DNA of 64,000 nt from Ahaetulla prasina (lineage: Eukaryota > Chordata > Lepidosauria > Squamata > Colubridae): NCBI RefSeq assembly GCF_028640845.1, contig NC_080548.1, positions 10,355,814 to 10,419,813 of the forward strand, given 5' to 3'. Positions 33,616-45,059 of this stretch are shown in pieces. The position numbers and the translations under genes were made by a program. A model generated the notes under the pieces. The model worked only from the letters and a program-made list of their open reading frames with translations, was not told the DNA's origin and made no database searches. Numbering within the stretch: the stretch's first letter is position 1; every line of letters starts with the position of its first letter.

Positions 33616-34407
33616 TGAAAGACCTTGGAGTATTCATATCCAATGACCTAAGTGCCAAGGCCCACTGCAACTACATCGCAAAAAAAGGCATTAAGAGTTG
33701 TAAACCTAATCTTATGTAGCTTCTTCTCCAGAAACACTACGCTACTAACCAGAGCTTACAAAACATTTGCTAGACCAATTCTTGAATACAGCTTGCCTGT
33801 CTGGAACCCATATCACATTTCAGACATCAATACAATTGAACGTGTCCAGAAATATTTTACAAGAAGAGTTATCCACTCTTCTGAATATAACAAAATACCT
33901 TATGCCACCAGACTTGAAATCTTGGGTTTAGAAAATTTAGAACTCTGCTGCCTTCGACAGGACCTGTGTTTAACTCATAGAATCATCTATTGCAATATCC
34001 TTCCTGCTGAAGACTACTTCAGCTTCAATCACAACAATACAAAAGCAAACAATAGATTTAAACTTAATGTTAACCGCTTCAATCTTGATTGTAGAAAATA
34101 ATGACTTCAGTAACAGAGTTGTTAATGCTTGGAATACACTACCTGACTCTGTGGTCTCTTCCCAAAATCCCCAAAACTTCAACCAAAACCTGTCTACTAT
34201 TGACCTCACCCCTTTCCTAAGAGGTCTATAAGGGGCATGCATAAGAGCACAAACGTGCCTACCGTTCCTGTCCTACTGTTTCCTTTCATTATATCCAATT
34301 TATATAATTATTACATGCTTATATTCATATATATGCTTATATGTTATATAGTTGCTTCATGCTTATGCTTATGTATGCTGTTATGACAAATAAAATTTAA
34401 AAAAAAT
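33616..34407 (+). mobile_element. CR1/L2-type LINE 3' part, same subfamily as 6706-7906
   Basis: Encodes DLGVFISNDLSAKAHCNYIA, the TRAYKTFARPILEYSLPVWN region and RLEILGLENLEL with frame breaks. It ends with AAGGGGCATGCATAAGAGCA, AT-rich sequence and an A-run. Confidence 0.9.
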
Positions 34408-35328
34408 TACTCGGTGTCCCCCATCGTCTTCACTTCTTTAAGTTAATTGCATCCAACACTTCCAACCATTCCTCACATCTTGTTCCTTCTTGAGCCTTTT
34501 TCCAAACAAATGAATCTTTATCAATGTCCCTTCAGAAGACACCCCAACCCTCAGTAGCACAAGGAATGTGCCCAAGCATGAACAACATGTCCCTGCCACA
34601 ACTCACATGGCTTTTTATGTTGCATGAATCCAGACGCTATTCATCGAATTATGATTACATCAAATCTTTGCTTAATACAACGTGTTAAACCAAACATGTT
34701 TTTGTACTTTAACATCAAATGAGCTGTTTATCTACTAAGCAAAAGTGTACCATTTCATGTAACACTGAACAATAAGCCACATTAATCAACCGCAATGGCC
34801 AGATGTAGACAACATGCTAAATTTAAACCAAATAAACCATACTATGCCTCAAGGCAGTTATTCCCAACTTGTGATTCCTGGTGAACCATAAGCGCTTTAT
34901 CTGGCAAATAGCAGAAAAAGGCTATGTAACTAGAATAGATCAAAGGAACATGATAAATGAAGTATTTTCTCAGTGAGAAATAATAAGTAATTATTAGAAG
35001 GATGATTGGTGAAGATGATGAAACTTGTGGAGATGGCTAAATTAACCTCTTTAAGTAGAGAAAAATTAATAGCTGATAAATGCATTTATAGCCGATTGGA
35101 AAATCCTTATAGACTTTTTTTGCATACAATGGAAACAAAATGCACTTTAGGATTTGCGGTTTTGATGTTTAGGGGAAAAAACCTGGATAATAGAAAACTG
35201 TGAATTTTCATTTGTAAACAAACAGTAGTACGGGATAATTTTGTAATTGTGCTTATATTTGCTGCAAAGGAAATTGGAAGCTTTTTCCTTCCAATTCTCT
35301 TTATTAGTTGATCTTAGTTTTTATGCAC
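34408..35328. other. Unassigned intronic sequence
   Basis: AT-rich; no exon or repeat recognised. Confidence 0.4.
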
Positions 35329-35566
35329 AGCCAGTTTGGTTTAGTGGCTGAGGCTCCAGGCCAGAAACTGGGAGACGGTAAATTCTAGTCCTGCCTTAGG
35401 CATGAGAACCAACTAGATGACTTTGGGCCAGTGCCTCTCTCTCTCAGCTCAACCCACCTCTCAGGGTTGTTGTTGTGGGGAGAATAGGAGAAGGAAGAAA
35501 CATTAGGCATGTTCACTGCCTTGAGTTCTTTATAAAAAATAACAAAGCTGGGACAAAAATAAATAA
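35329..35566 (+). mobile_element. Sauria SINE
   Basis: The tRNA-like head AGCCAGTTTGGTTTAGTGGC is followed by TGACTTTGGGCCAGTGCCTC and CAACCCACCTCTCAGGGTTG. The BovB-like tail GTTCACTGCCTTGAGTTCTT leads to an AAATAAATAA end. This is the squamate-wide Sauria SINE structure. Confidence 0.9.
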
Positions 35567-36041
35567 TGTCCGAAACATTACAAAACCTTCGATGAAAATT
35601 TATTTTTTAAGAAAAGACATGGGAAAGAACTCTCTCTCGAATGGCCCTTGACAAACGCTCGAGCTCCATCTTCAGAGGGCAAGTTTGAAATGTTTCAGAT
35701 GCCTTGTTGAGATGGCAATTGCAGCAAAACCTTGTAACAACCATCTCATGGTTCTTATCGAAAGAGCAAATGGGGCGGGTCTGCCCAAGTCTGATAGACA
35801 ACTCTTCCCACACCATTCCAGCCACAGCAGTTGCAGGCAACTCTCACCCAACACGTTGCTTGGAAGGTCATGCGCTGGGGCAATGCTCCAAGAAGTCCCT
35901 TCAAGGGCATAGCTCTCATCACAGGACACTTGACAGAGGCTTAAATTAGCATCGAGGGACCCTCCTATCCAATTTATTTATTCATTGACACAATTTATAC
36001 GGTTGCCCATCTCACAAGAAGCGACTCTGGGTGATGTAGAG
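35567..36041. other. Unassigned intronic sequence
   Basis: No exon or repeat recognised. Overlapping short frames on both strands look random. Confidence 0.4.
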
Positions 36042-36176
36042 CAGGGGTCTCCAACCTTGGCAACCTTAAGCCTGGAGGACTTCAACTCCCAGAATGCCCC
36101 AGCCAGCTTTGCTGGCTGGGGAATTCTGGAAGTTGAAGTCCCCCAGGCTTAAAGTTGCTAAGGTTGGAGACCCCTG
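36042..36176. mobile_element. Palindromic hAT-like foldback element
   Basis: Arms begin CAGGGGTCTCCAACCTTGGC. The 8-bp duplication ATGTAGAG is perfect at 36034-36041 and 36177-36184. Confidence 0.92.
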
Positions 36177-36189
36177 ATGTAGAGTAAAA

Positions 36190-36930
36190 ACGACGAGACT
36201 AGTGCTCAACCTGTAAACAATAACGGAGCCTGCCTAAAAACCGCAACTGATTTTATGACCTTTTCATGCCCTAATCATCAAGCAAATAGTTAAGTGGATG
36301 CTGCAGTCATTAAGTGAACTAATAGTTCACTATCCTCTTTTTTTAACAAAAAAGTTTTATTAAATATACAATTTAAAACATTAAACACGGTGCAACTTGT
36401 CTGGTAGATACTTTTCTAACACTTTTTCTTTTGTGTAAATTACAATAAAAAATCATGCTTATCCCATATATACTTTTTGTACATTCAATCACATTCCAGT
36501 TACATACATATTCCCTTCATATCTATTCAAATCCTGTTTATACCTATCTAATATTTCTTATAATATTTTATTTGGTTTTTTCCCCCTATTCTTCACTTTG
36601 TTTCTGATTCTCTATCCCTACATTCCTCCTTTTCTATTCCAGGTTACATAGAATTCTGATTTATCTTTAAACTAATAGTTCACTATCAATGTAGTTTTGC
36701 TGAAAACCTGAAGGAAGACCTGGTTTTCAGCAAAACCGTCTTAAAATGTGGCCATATGATGGTGGGCCATAAAGGTGCCATGTTGCCAAGTACTCAAAGT
36801 TTAATCACTGGATGGTGGAAGAAAGCTGACCATTGGAACTTTGAATCCGTCTGATAAATCCCCATTTTAGGTCAGTCATAACTTCAAATTGTCGCTAAGT
36901 GACAGGTCTTAAGTCAAGGGCTAACTGTAA
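36190..36930. mobile_element. TIR element interrupted by an L1 fragment
   Basis: Left part: TGCTCAACCTGTAAACAATA and later TCATTAAGTGAACTAATAG. Right part: AATCACTGGATGGTGGAAGA through AAGTCAAGGGCTAACTG. It contains a 15-bp perfect hairpin at 36694-36708/36722-36736. Confidence 0.65.
36335..36669 (-). mobile_element. L1-type 3'-end insertion with 18-bp target duplication
   Basis: AACTAATAGTTCACTATC occurs at 36317-36334 and 36670-36687. The inserted 335 bp starts with T-rich sequence on the plus strand (inverted poly-A) and is otherwise A/T-rich with no open frame. Confidence 0.8.
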
Positions 36931-37724
36931 ATATGTCAAAGTTATTTTTTTTTTTAAAAAAAGGCAAACCCAAGAGTTTTGATCAGCAATGGAGCCAAAC
37001 TCAACCTCAAGTTCACCAAGTTTGATGACACAGCCAGGTATCCAAGGACTTCAGGAAAAGAAGGCAGAACAGAACTAGCTACACTCACTTCAGAGGGTTT
37101 TCTACAACTCTCAGACCTTTGCAAATCTCTTCAGTGCCCCCCACTCCAGCCCCCAAGTCAAGTTTGGACAGAAACATCCATTCAGAGCAGTGTTTTGTTT
37201 ACACCACACAAGTAAGGAAAACCACCGCTTTTTCACTTGCTCATCCGGAAACATCTGCACAGACGGGGACCACACCTGGAGCTAAGCCATGGTTGGTTGA
37301 ATGATGGTTTATTGAATTGACTAGATGAGCAGAACAGGCCAAACCATCTGCTCTGCTTTGTACAATAGTTGCAACCTCCAGCATGTTAAGACCAAAGCAA
37401 AAGCAGGACTCAGCCACAAATGTGGCTCAGCATATGGCGTGAGAAATCCTGGAATATTGGGAGCTTGACCAGTAAGTCAGTTGTCTTAGATCAGTTCCTC
37501 CTCACCTGGCCCTCTCCAGATGCATTGGCCTTTCAGTCCCACAACTACTATCCAGAAAAGCATCTGAAGGCCAACTTGTCTGAAAGACAGCAGGCTGGAG
37601 AAAAGAAGATCAAGATGGTTAATCCTGCATCTTGGTTGAAAGATTTTTCACACCTCGGTGGCCTCTCTTGGCGGCCTCTCTTGGGCTCATTTGTGACCTC
37701 TCTGCATTTCTTTACAGTCTAGTC
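36931..37724. other. Unassigned intronic sequence
   Basis: Short frames only; no recognised domain or repeat. Confidence 0.4.
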
Positions 37725-37910
37725 CAGGGGTCTGCAAACTTGACTCTTTTAAGACTTGTGGACTTCAACTTCCAGAGTTTCTCAGCCAGCAAAGCTGGCT
37801 GAGGAACTCTGGGAGTTGAAGTCCACAAGTCTTCAAAGAGCAAAGCTGGCTGAGGAACTCTGGGAGTTGAAGTCCACAAGTCTTAAAAGAGCCACGTTTG
37901 CAGACCCCTG
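37725..37910. mobile_element. Palindromic foldback element with one duplicated arm
   Basis: The right arm block AAAGCTGGCTGAGGAACTCT through CCACAAGTCTT is present twice in tandem. The 8-bp duplication GTCTAGTC is perfect at 37717-37724 and 37911-37918. Confidence 0.9.
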
Positions 37911-39444
37911 GTCTAGTCCAACAAGCTTCCTTAGTCAGGCATTCCTACACACCTTTAGATTTCTCCTAAACCTTCTGTCTACAAGTATCTCATCTCGGGG
38001 TCATGAGATTCATCTTTCCTTCCTTGCTCCACTTTAGGTCTCCTCCTCTTTGGAAAAATCAACCAACACCCACAAATAAGCCCAATGTAGACCCTCCACA
38101 TGAGCTGGCTGGCTTCCAGGCATGTTGTAGGAGACTCATATGCTGGACTCCCTCCTTGTCTTCTTAACCCACAGGCTGAAGGCCACTTTTCCCACCCTGG
38201 AGAAACCCTGACCTCACTCGAGGAAAATTAAGGGGGTTATAGTCAGAACAGGAGGGAGCTGCTGTGGATTATGGGTCCTTGGCCACCAACTCCCTGGTCA
38301 CAATATCAAGCACCTATATCAAACCTTTTTAGGAAGGAGAAGAAAAATATTGTCTCCAATTCTAACTGATGGAAGTCCTATCATCATCCTGGTGGTGCAT
38401 AAACATGGGTGGATTTCAACTGAAGGTCAGGCATCCAATGGATAACTAACCCAAAGGAACAAACCCACATGGCCTTGCCTTAACGTGCATCATTACACCA
38501 AGGAGAGGAATTATGTCATGTCATTTGCACAGTGACATCATGAGCGCAGATGACATCATCCCGGCTTCTCACAGTCGGCAACTCATACCCTGCATAGACG
38601 GGATGAATAATTTTCGGAGAGGGAAGGCTAATCAAATCACTTGGTGTTTTATAGAACGTTATGCACAGCACGTATTATGCGCATAATAAATTGATCTGTG
38701 ACCTAACTGAATGAGCCAGGCCTACGCAACATACTGTACCAAGCCACACCAAAACTACCCAAGGGTAAAATTAAACTCTGCACGTTGCACACATTAAAGT
38801 TTATAACTGACCTAATTAAGAGTGTTGTATGGATACATCCTGCACTTCTTTTTTTCATTATTTGAAATCTCATCCCTCTTATTTTATCCCCTCTTATTCT
38901 TCAAGCAGCCGTGAGTTTCACCTCAACTTATGTACTTGGAAAGGCAATGTCATGGTCCGCATTAAAACTCAGGAAAGGAAGGGCCAATTACGATGGCCCC
39001 ATCTTTGTGGAGGAATGCAGAAGTTGGCTCTTTGAAACCAACTGCAAAAATGGAATCCTGAGACTCAAATGACCAGCCTATGTTGAAGTATCACTCAAGA
39101 TAAAAGGTGCCCCACCCAGCATTCTCTAAATGGGTTTTTTCAAAGTTGTTTCATGTCCAAAGTCCCTGGTGATTATAGCTACCAGGGTTTGGGAAACTTC
39201 CCCACACGGAAAAAAAAGCAGAAATCTTGAGCAATGTTCAAGATTTAGGGTATAGGGTAGAGTGATCCTATACCCCCTCCCACCCCAACATTCAAGCTAT
39301 GGAGTATAGGGTAAAGTGATCCTATACCCCTCTCCCACCTGACTTATATCAAGCATATTTAAGAAGGAGAAGAAAAATATTGTCTACAATTCTGACTGAT
39401 GGAAATCCTATCATCACCCTAGTGGTGCCAGACTACAAATAGGC
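37911..39444. repeat. Unassigned sequence with two local duplications
   Basis: AGGAGAAGAAAAATATTGTC with about 70 surrounding bases occurs at about 38336-38402 and 39352-39425. A ~60-bp tandem copy around GTATAGGGTA-AGTGATCCTATACCCC lies at 39247-39340. No exon is recognised. Confidence 0.6.
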
Positions 39445-39560
39445 CATCTTGAAGATGGGTAGACTTCAACTCCCAGAATTCCCCAGCCAGCCTTGCTGGG
39501 CCATACAATATTTTGGAGAACCAAAGATTCTGATTCTTGCTGGGCCAAGAATCAGAATCT
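39445..39560. mobile_element. Foldback arm followed by a perfect 15-bp hairpin
   Basis: CTTCAACTCCCAGAATTCCC is one arm of the palindromic family. Then AGATTCTGATTCTTG (39525-39539) pairs perfectly with 39546-39560 across the 6-base loop CTGGGC. Confidence 0.7.
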
Positions 39561-40239
39561 GCAGAGGCAAAGCTCTTAATAGGGGACAGGCCCAGCTGGT
39601 CAGATGAATGGGAGAAAGGGAATAAATTTTTTTGTATGGCAGATTAAGAGAGCCTTCATCCATCCGTGAAGTGGTGGCCGGGGCCTCAACTTTCTTTCCC
39701 CTTTGTGCAGCAGGGATGCTGGACCGCAGGCCGGCCTCAACCCCCTCCCCTCCCCTCCCCCCCTTCTTTCCAGGAAGGCCAAGCCCTCCCCTCCTGCAGA
39801 CCCCATTCAAGACCAGCCTCAGTAGAACTTTGGGGGGCTAGCAACTGTCCTCTTGAGGAGGGAGGGACTCTCCCTCGCCCGCCCACCCACCCACCCACCC
39901 AAGGTCAGAAAGAAAAACCAGGCAGGTGGTCTTTCCTTCAATCCCCAAGCAGCTGTCGGGAAGATGCCAGTTCTGGGTTGGGGAGGAAGTGGGATGGTTA
40001 TTTATAAACCCCCAATCCAGGGCAGGCTGCAGGGCTCCCTCCCCGCCCCTTCCCCCTCCCCTTTCTCCAGGCTGGGTCTGAGACCCTGGAAAGAAGTTGG
40101 GCCGGGGTGGGGGCTGCTTTATCTGTGCCCCTTCCTAGAAAATGTCCCTAGGGAGGGAGCTGTCCCAGCTCCAAGAATTAGCAAAGGCCAAGGTGGGGGG
40201 GAGGGAAATCGGGCTCTGTGTCCTTCCTCCCACCTTTAG
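39561..40239. other. C/G-skewed intron 1 sequence beside the CpG island
   Basis: Pyrimidine-rich with CCCA and CCTC runs. Open frames exist, but none shows a known domain or fits the gene's splicing. Confidence 0.45.
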
Positions 40240-41700
40240 ATCTTAGTGTCCGTCCCCACCTCCAAAACACACACACACACACACACACACCCAACCGCCG
40301 GTCCCGCAAAGAAACCAGCCTTTCCCACTCCCCATCGCGCCCCTCCCTTTGCAAGCAGCGGCAGAGGGTCCCGTTCAGACGGAAAGGGGGGAGGGAGGGC
40401 GGCCGAGGTCCCACCGGCAGATCCCCCACCCCACCCTCCCCACGCCCTCTTTTCCGCCCGCGCAGATCGAGACAAAAATCTTTCTCTCCCTCCCCACCCC
40501 CCGTTCTTCCTCATCCCTTGATGCCCCCCCCCCAAAAAAAATCCTTTGCAACAGCAGCAGCATCTTCTTCTCCTCCTCCTCCGAAGCGGGACTTGGCCGC
40601 CCTCGCAACATATTTACCTCCCCGCTCGCCCGGCTGTTGCTTCCCGCCGGGGGCCTTGGGCTGCTCGGCGCTCTTCTCCATCCTGGATCGTGGGAGGGAG
40701 GGGAGGAAGAGGAAGAGGAAGGGGGCGGGTGGGGGCCTGGTCTCGCGGCGGCGGCGGCGGCGTCCCCCCCTCTCCCTCTCTGGCTGTCTGGCTGGCTCGC
40801 TCGGGTCTGGTTGAAGGCTCTCCTTCCGCGATCCTCTGGCTTTCCGATCCGGGGGAGGCTGGAATCAAATCAGGGACGATCTTTTCTCGGAAACGGGGCT
40901 GGTGGGGGTGGGGAGAAGTGGAAGTCGGGGAGGAGGAGGAGGAAGATTTTCCAAAGAATTCAGACAATCCTCCAGCCTCGCTCTTCCTCTTTTGGCATCG
41001 CGGGCGGCTGGTGCGCAGAGAGGGGAACCCGGGCGAACTTGGTCGAAAGCGAGGCGGTGGGCGGGCGGCAGGCAAAGCACAAAGCCGGGGATATGAGGGA
41101 GGGACGCCCCCTTCACCCCCCCCCCAACTCCGGGGGGCGGCGGGAAAAATTCCTTTGTACGGTGATTATTATTTTTTTTCCTCCCACCATCCAATATTGC
41201 TGGATCGGGAAGGAGGGGGAGGAGAAAAGGGGTGGGGTGGGGAGGGGGTCCTTTACCCAGGCGGCTGGAAGTAAAAAAAAAAGAGAAAGAGATTTTTTAA
41301 AAAAAGAAAAGAAAGAAAGAAAGAAAGGAGGGGGGGCCACCCAGCAATAAATCCAGCCCTGCTCGGCCAGCAGCTGATTCTGCAAAATGACCAAAGCGAG
41401 AATCTCAACTATTGTACATCCACAGTCTGGCCTCTGAAGCTGGGCGCTACCAAGCGAGGGGGGGGGAGAGAGAGTCCTGGTTTCCCCCCCCCTCCCGCTA
41501 AGAACCGCGGACCTTTCGGGTTATCGACCTACACAGCGGAGGCCGGGAAGAGCGTTCCGCGCTCTCGCAGGCTCCGGTTCCCGGAGGAAGGAGAGAGAAA
41601 GAGAAGGAGAAAGCTTCTACTCGGGCTCGCCACGCGGCACCCCTCCGGTCGCCGCCGCCTCTTGGTCGCGCCCGGGGAAGCGTGTTGAGACCGTGTTGGG
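40240..41700. promoter_or_regulatory. CpG-island promoter region of the MAP7D1-like gene
   Basis: Very GC-rich and CpG-dense compared with the rest of the window. It has a GGC run (about 40746-40763), GGGGGCGGG boxes and a (CA)n at 40266-40291. It surrounds the first coding exon on the minus strand. The transcription start is not identifiable but should lie between 40682 and about 41700. No TATA box is evident. Long frames here (up to 333 codons) are low complexity and compositional. An AP-1-like TGACTCA occurs just outside at about 41741. Confidence 0.8.
40618..40681 (-). CDS. MAP7D1: MAP7D1-like, coding exon 1 with start codon
   Basis: The ATG reads from 40681 on the minus strand in a strong context (A at -3, G at +4). 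It encodes 21 residues (MEKSAEQPKAPGGKQQPGER, then G) and one base before the donor gtaaatatg, which starts at 40617. The phase 1 end joins exon 2 as an Ala codon and leaves the frame open. Its position in the only CpG island of the window, upstream of exon 2 on the same strand, supports the first-exon call. The short N-terminus need not resemble the mammalian one, and other 5' exons are possible. The start was chosen from Kozak context, donor quality and phase. Confidence 0.75.
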
Positions 41701-41971
41701 AAAGTTCAGATTAGATTCCTCGCCCGGCAGCTGAATTGGGTGACTCATTTCGCCGGGGAAGCGGGCGGGGGCGGGAAGAGGGCTGGGGTGAGATGGGAGG
41801 GGGGGATTTCCAAGGCTGGACGAAGGAGGCGGTGATTTGCAAGGATAAGGGGGTGGGGGAGCGAAGACATCTACGGTTTAAAAAATGTATTATTCATCAG
41901 CTGCTCCAATGCAGAAGGGCTCCTGGTCTCCGGAGCTACAGGCGATCTGACGTTGGAATGGGTTGTTAACG
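41701..41971. other. 5' flank of the gene, unassigned
   Basis: Transitional GC-rich sequence falling to background; nothing further recognised. Confidence 0.4.
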
Positions 41972-43010
41972 GATTAATGGAGTTGGAAGGGACCTTGGAG
42001 GTCATCTAGTCCAGGGCTCTCCAACCTTGCCAACTTTAAGCCTGGAGGACTTCAACTCCCAGAATTCCCCAGCCAGCTTTGCTTATAGGTCATCTAATTC
42101 TAGGGCTCTCCAACCTTGCCAACTTTAAGCCTTGTAGGTCCTCTAGTCCAGGGCTCTCCAACCTTGCCAACTTTAAGCCTGGATGACTCAAACTCCCAGA
42201 ATTCCCCAGCCAGCTTTGCTTATAGGTCATCTAATTCTAGGGCTCTCCAACCTTGCCAACTTTAAGCCTTGTAGATCATCTAGTTCAGGGTTCTCCAGCC
42301 TTGCCAACTTTAAGCCTGGACAACTCAAACTCCCAGAATTCCCCAGCCAGCTTTGTTTGTAGGTCATCTAGTCCAGGGCTCTCCAACCTTGCCAACTTTA
42401 AGCGTGGAGGACTTCAACTCCCAGAATTCCCCAGCCAGCTTTGCTTGTAGGTCATCTAATTCTAGAGCTCTCCAACCTTGTCAACTTTAAGCCTGGACGA
42501 CTCAAACTCCCAGAATTCCCCAGTCAGCTTTGCTGGCTGGGGAATTCTGGGAGTTGAAGTCCTCCAGGCTTAAAGTTGGCAAAGTTGGAGACCCCCTGAT
42601 CTAGTCCATACACACACACACATCCCAAGCAGGAGACCCTGCACCATTTCTGGCAGATAGCTGTCCACTCTCTTTTTGAAAGCCTCCAGTAGTGAAGCTC
42701 CCGCAACTTCCAAAGGCAACTCCTGTTCCATCAGTTGATTGTTCTCACTGTCAGAAAATTTCTCCTTATTTCTAGGTTGAATCTCTCCTTGATCAGTTTC
42801 CATCCATTGTTCCTTGTCTGGCCTTCGGGTGCCTTGGAAAATAGCTTGACCTTTTCGTCTTTGTGGCAGCCCCTCAAATATTGGAAGACAGCTATCATGT
42901 CTCCCCGGCCCCTCTCTTCACTAGACTAGCCAGTCTAGTGTCCAGCCCCCTAATCATCTTGGTTGCTCTTCTCTGCGTCTCAACATCTTTTTTTATAGTG
43001 TGGTGACAAA
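41972..43010 (-). mobile_element. CR1 LINE 3' end split by an expanded foldback element
   Basis: The 3' segment (complement of GGAGTTGGAAGGGACCTTGG) is at 41978-42011. The coding end (KKRVDSYLPEM, NLGLE-type and KLFSKAPEG-like frames) resumes at about 42600-43010. The interruption is the element at 42012-42598. Confidence 0.88.
42012..42598. mobile_element. Foldback element expanded into a higher-order tandem array
   Basis: Between perfect ATCTAGTC duplications (42004-42011, 42599-42606) lie seven left-arm starts. CTCTCCAACCTTGCCAACTT or a close variant begins at 42017, 42106, 42154, 42243, 42291, 42379 and 42468, with spacings 89, 48, 89, 48, 88 and 89. A single right arm ends in AGACCCCCTG. 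The TAGGTCATCTAATTCTAGGG spacer resembles the host CR1 sequence. Confidence 0.9.
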
Positions 43011-43079
43011 AAAAAAGGAGGGGGGTTGTTGTCCTCTGTCCGAGCCTTCATCCTGGTTGGACGAATGATGGGGAAGGGG

Positions 43080-43343
43080 TGTCACCTCAGGATCCTTGAG
43101 CCAGGCATCTGTAGTTACATGCCCCCAACTTTTTCTTGCTTTTGCAACCTTCTGACAAGCAAAGTCAATGGGGAAACTAGATTTGTTTCACAGCCATGTC
43201 ACTAATTTAACAACTGCATTGATTCACTTAACCACCATGGCAAGGAAGGTTGTAAAATGGGACAAAATTAACTTGAGAAACGTCTCACTTAACAGCAGAA
43301 ATGTTGAGCTCAGTTGTGGTTATAAGTCAAGGACTACCTGGTA
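43080..43343. mobile_element. TIR element fragment, CAGGTAGTCCTCGACTTA family
   Basis: TTCTGACAAGCAAAGTCAAT, CATGGCAAGGAAGGTTGTAA and the terminus TATAAGTCAAGGACTACCTG are present. The left terminus is missing. Confidence 0.75.
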
Positions 43344-43387
43344 TTTCTCTTTCTAGACAGATAATTTGAAGATTTAGGGGTGGGGAA

Positions 43388-43588
43388 CAGGGGTGAAATC
43401 CAAAATTTTTCCTTCCCAGTTCTGTGGGCGTGGCTTGGTGGGCATGGCAGAGGAAGGATATTGCAAAATCCCCATTCCCACCTACTCTGGGACTAGCCAG
43501 AGGTGGCATTTGCCGGTTCTCTGAACTACTCAAAATTTCCGCTACCGGTTCTCCAGAACCTGTTAGAACCTGCTGGATTTCACCCCTG
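43388..43588 (+). mobile_element. hAT-like MITE, ACCGGTTCT family
   Basis: Ends CAGGGGTGAAATCCAAAATT and GGATTTCACCCCTG. Flanks GTGGGGAA and GTAGGGAG match at 6 of 8. Confidence 0.88.
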
Positions 43589-43781
43589 GTAGGGAGTGCT
43601 ACTATAAATCTATATCAGAATATTTGAAATATAGAAGATACTCTTTATTAATTTGCACATTTTAACACTGCATAGTTGCACTCATCAAAGTCGCATTTAA
43701 AACTCTGAAAATGGGTCTATCCTTTTAAATACAAATTGCAAAATCTGATTTAACACACTGCTGAAAGAGAGTACAATATTA

Positions 43782-43874
43782 CAGGGGTCTCCAACCTTGG
43801 CAACTTTAAGACTTGGAGGAACTCTGGGAGTTGAAGTCCACAAGTCTTAAAGTTGCCACGGTTGGAGACCCCTG
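43782..43874. mobile_element. Palindromic hAT-like foldback element, short form
   Basis: 93 bp with direct arm-to-arm junction. The 8-bp duplication CAATATTA is perfect at 43774-43781 and 43875-43882. Confidence 0.92.
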
Positions 43875-44639
43875 CAATATTAAACATACAACAGTACAAC
43901 GTTTATAGCCCTTGTATTGATATCTAGAAGAATCTACAATGGAGCCTTCAATTCTTTAGGATTTACATCTGAGTATAAACTCTTAGTATTGTATCCCAAA
44001 TTAAATTTCTTGACTTCCAGTGCTCTATAAAATATTGTAGGTTTGAGATGAAGAGTGACTTTTTATCCGATTAATCACTTCCAGCATTTAATTCAGTCCT
44101 TCCTTTCTCTCATTTTCCTAACTGTTCCAAAATAAAAACCAAGCGCATGACAAAACAACATGCAGTTTTCCAAACCATTGCAAAGAGGTTACTCATTCTT
44201 GTTACAGGCCTAAAATGCTTCCATATTTATACTGAGAAATACCATTTACCCACCATTTCCCAGTGATTAAATTATATAATTGTGCCTTGATCAGCAAAGG
44301 TTCATAAGCAAGAGAAACCTGACTGGGGATGATGGGCTTTGTTTATCCAATATCTCTGAAGGATCCCAGAGGTTTGTGTATGATTTTAATTTGGTATTAT
44401 GAAAGGTAGAGTTCACCCTGTAAGTAAAAAGAGAGCCACGGCTGCTCCAAATCAGGTAATATCTGGTAGCATCTTTTCAGATGAACAAATCTGATTCAAA
44501 GGCATAAACTTTTGTGAACTATCAAACTCTGTCTGATTCTTCTATAGCTTCAATACTCTTTTGCAGCTGACTTTTCTGGGCTAAAAGCTAAATAGGGTTA
44601 GATTTGGTTGACAACTAGGACTATAAGTTAGCCCAGTAT
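43875..44639. other. Unassigned sequence
   Basis: AT-rich; no exon or repeat recognised. Confidence 0.4.
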
Positions 44640-44706
44640 TTTTCATTCTGTACAATTTTTAAGATGTGTGGACTTCGATTCCCAGAATTCTCCAGCCAAC
44701 CCTGGG
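44640..44706. mobile_element. Single arm of a foldback element
   Basis: GTGTGGACTTCGATTCCCAG followed by AATTCTCCAGCCAACCC. Confidence 0.55.
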
Positions 44707-45059
44707 CAAGATGTAAAAATAACAGTTGAAGAAGACAATGGATAACCATCTCTACGCTGTTGCTAGGAAAACAGCACAGAAGTGTCTGTGAAGCCTACAG
44801 CATCTCATCTGAGCTGCTAAGATCCAGATGACCATTAGATGGTCTCAGGATTCCAATCTGGGCTGCTAAGCTCCAAATGACCCCTAGATGACTACAGAAA
44901 TCTCTTCTTGGTTGCCACCTATTAATCATCTGGATTTTTGCAGCTCAGGTCAAGCTTGACTCAAAGGAGATCTTAATGTCTTATAGAATAAATGGGGATT
45001 TTAACATCTCTGGGGATTATGGAACAGATGAGGTAGGACAACTAATGCTCTCCAGATAT
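44707..45059. other. Unassigned sequence with short imperfect repeat
   Basis: GCTGCTAAGATCCAGATGAC (44814) recurs imperfectly at 44870. Nothing else recognised. Confidence 0.4.

Noticed and set aside
40349..41350. 333- and 242-codon open frames in the GC-rich region
   Set aside because: They run antisense to the gene through the CpG island and depend on lack of stops in GC-rich DNA. Compositional, no domain.
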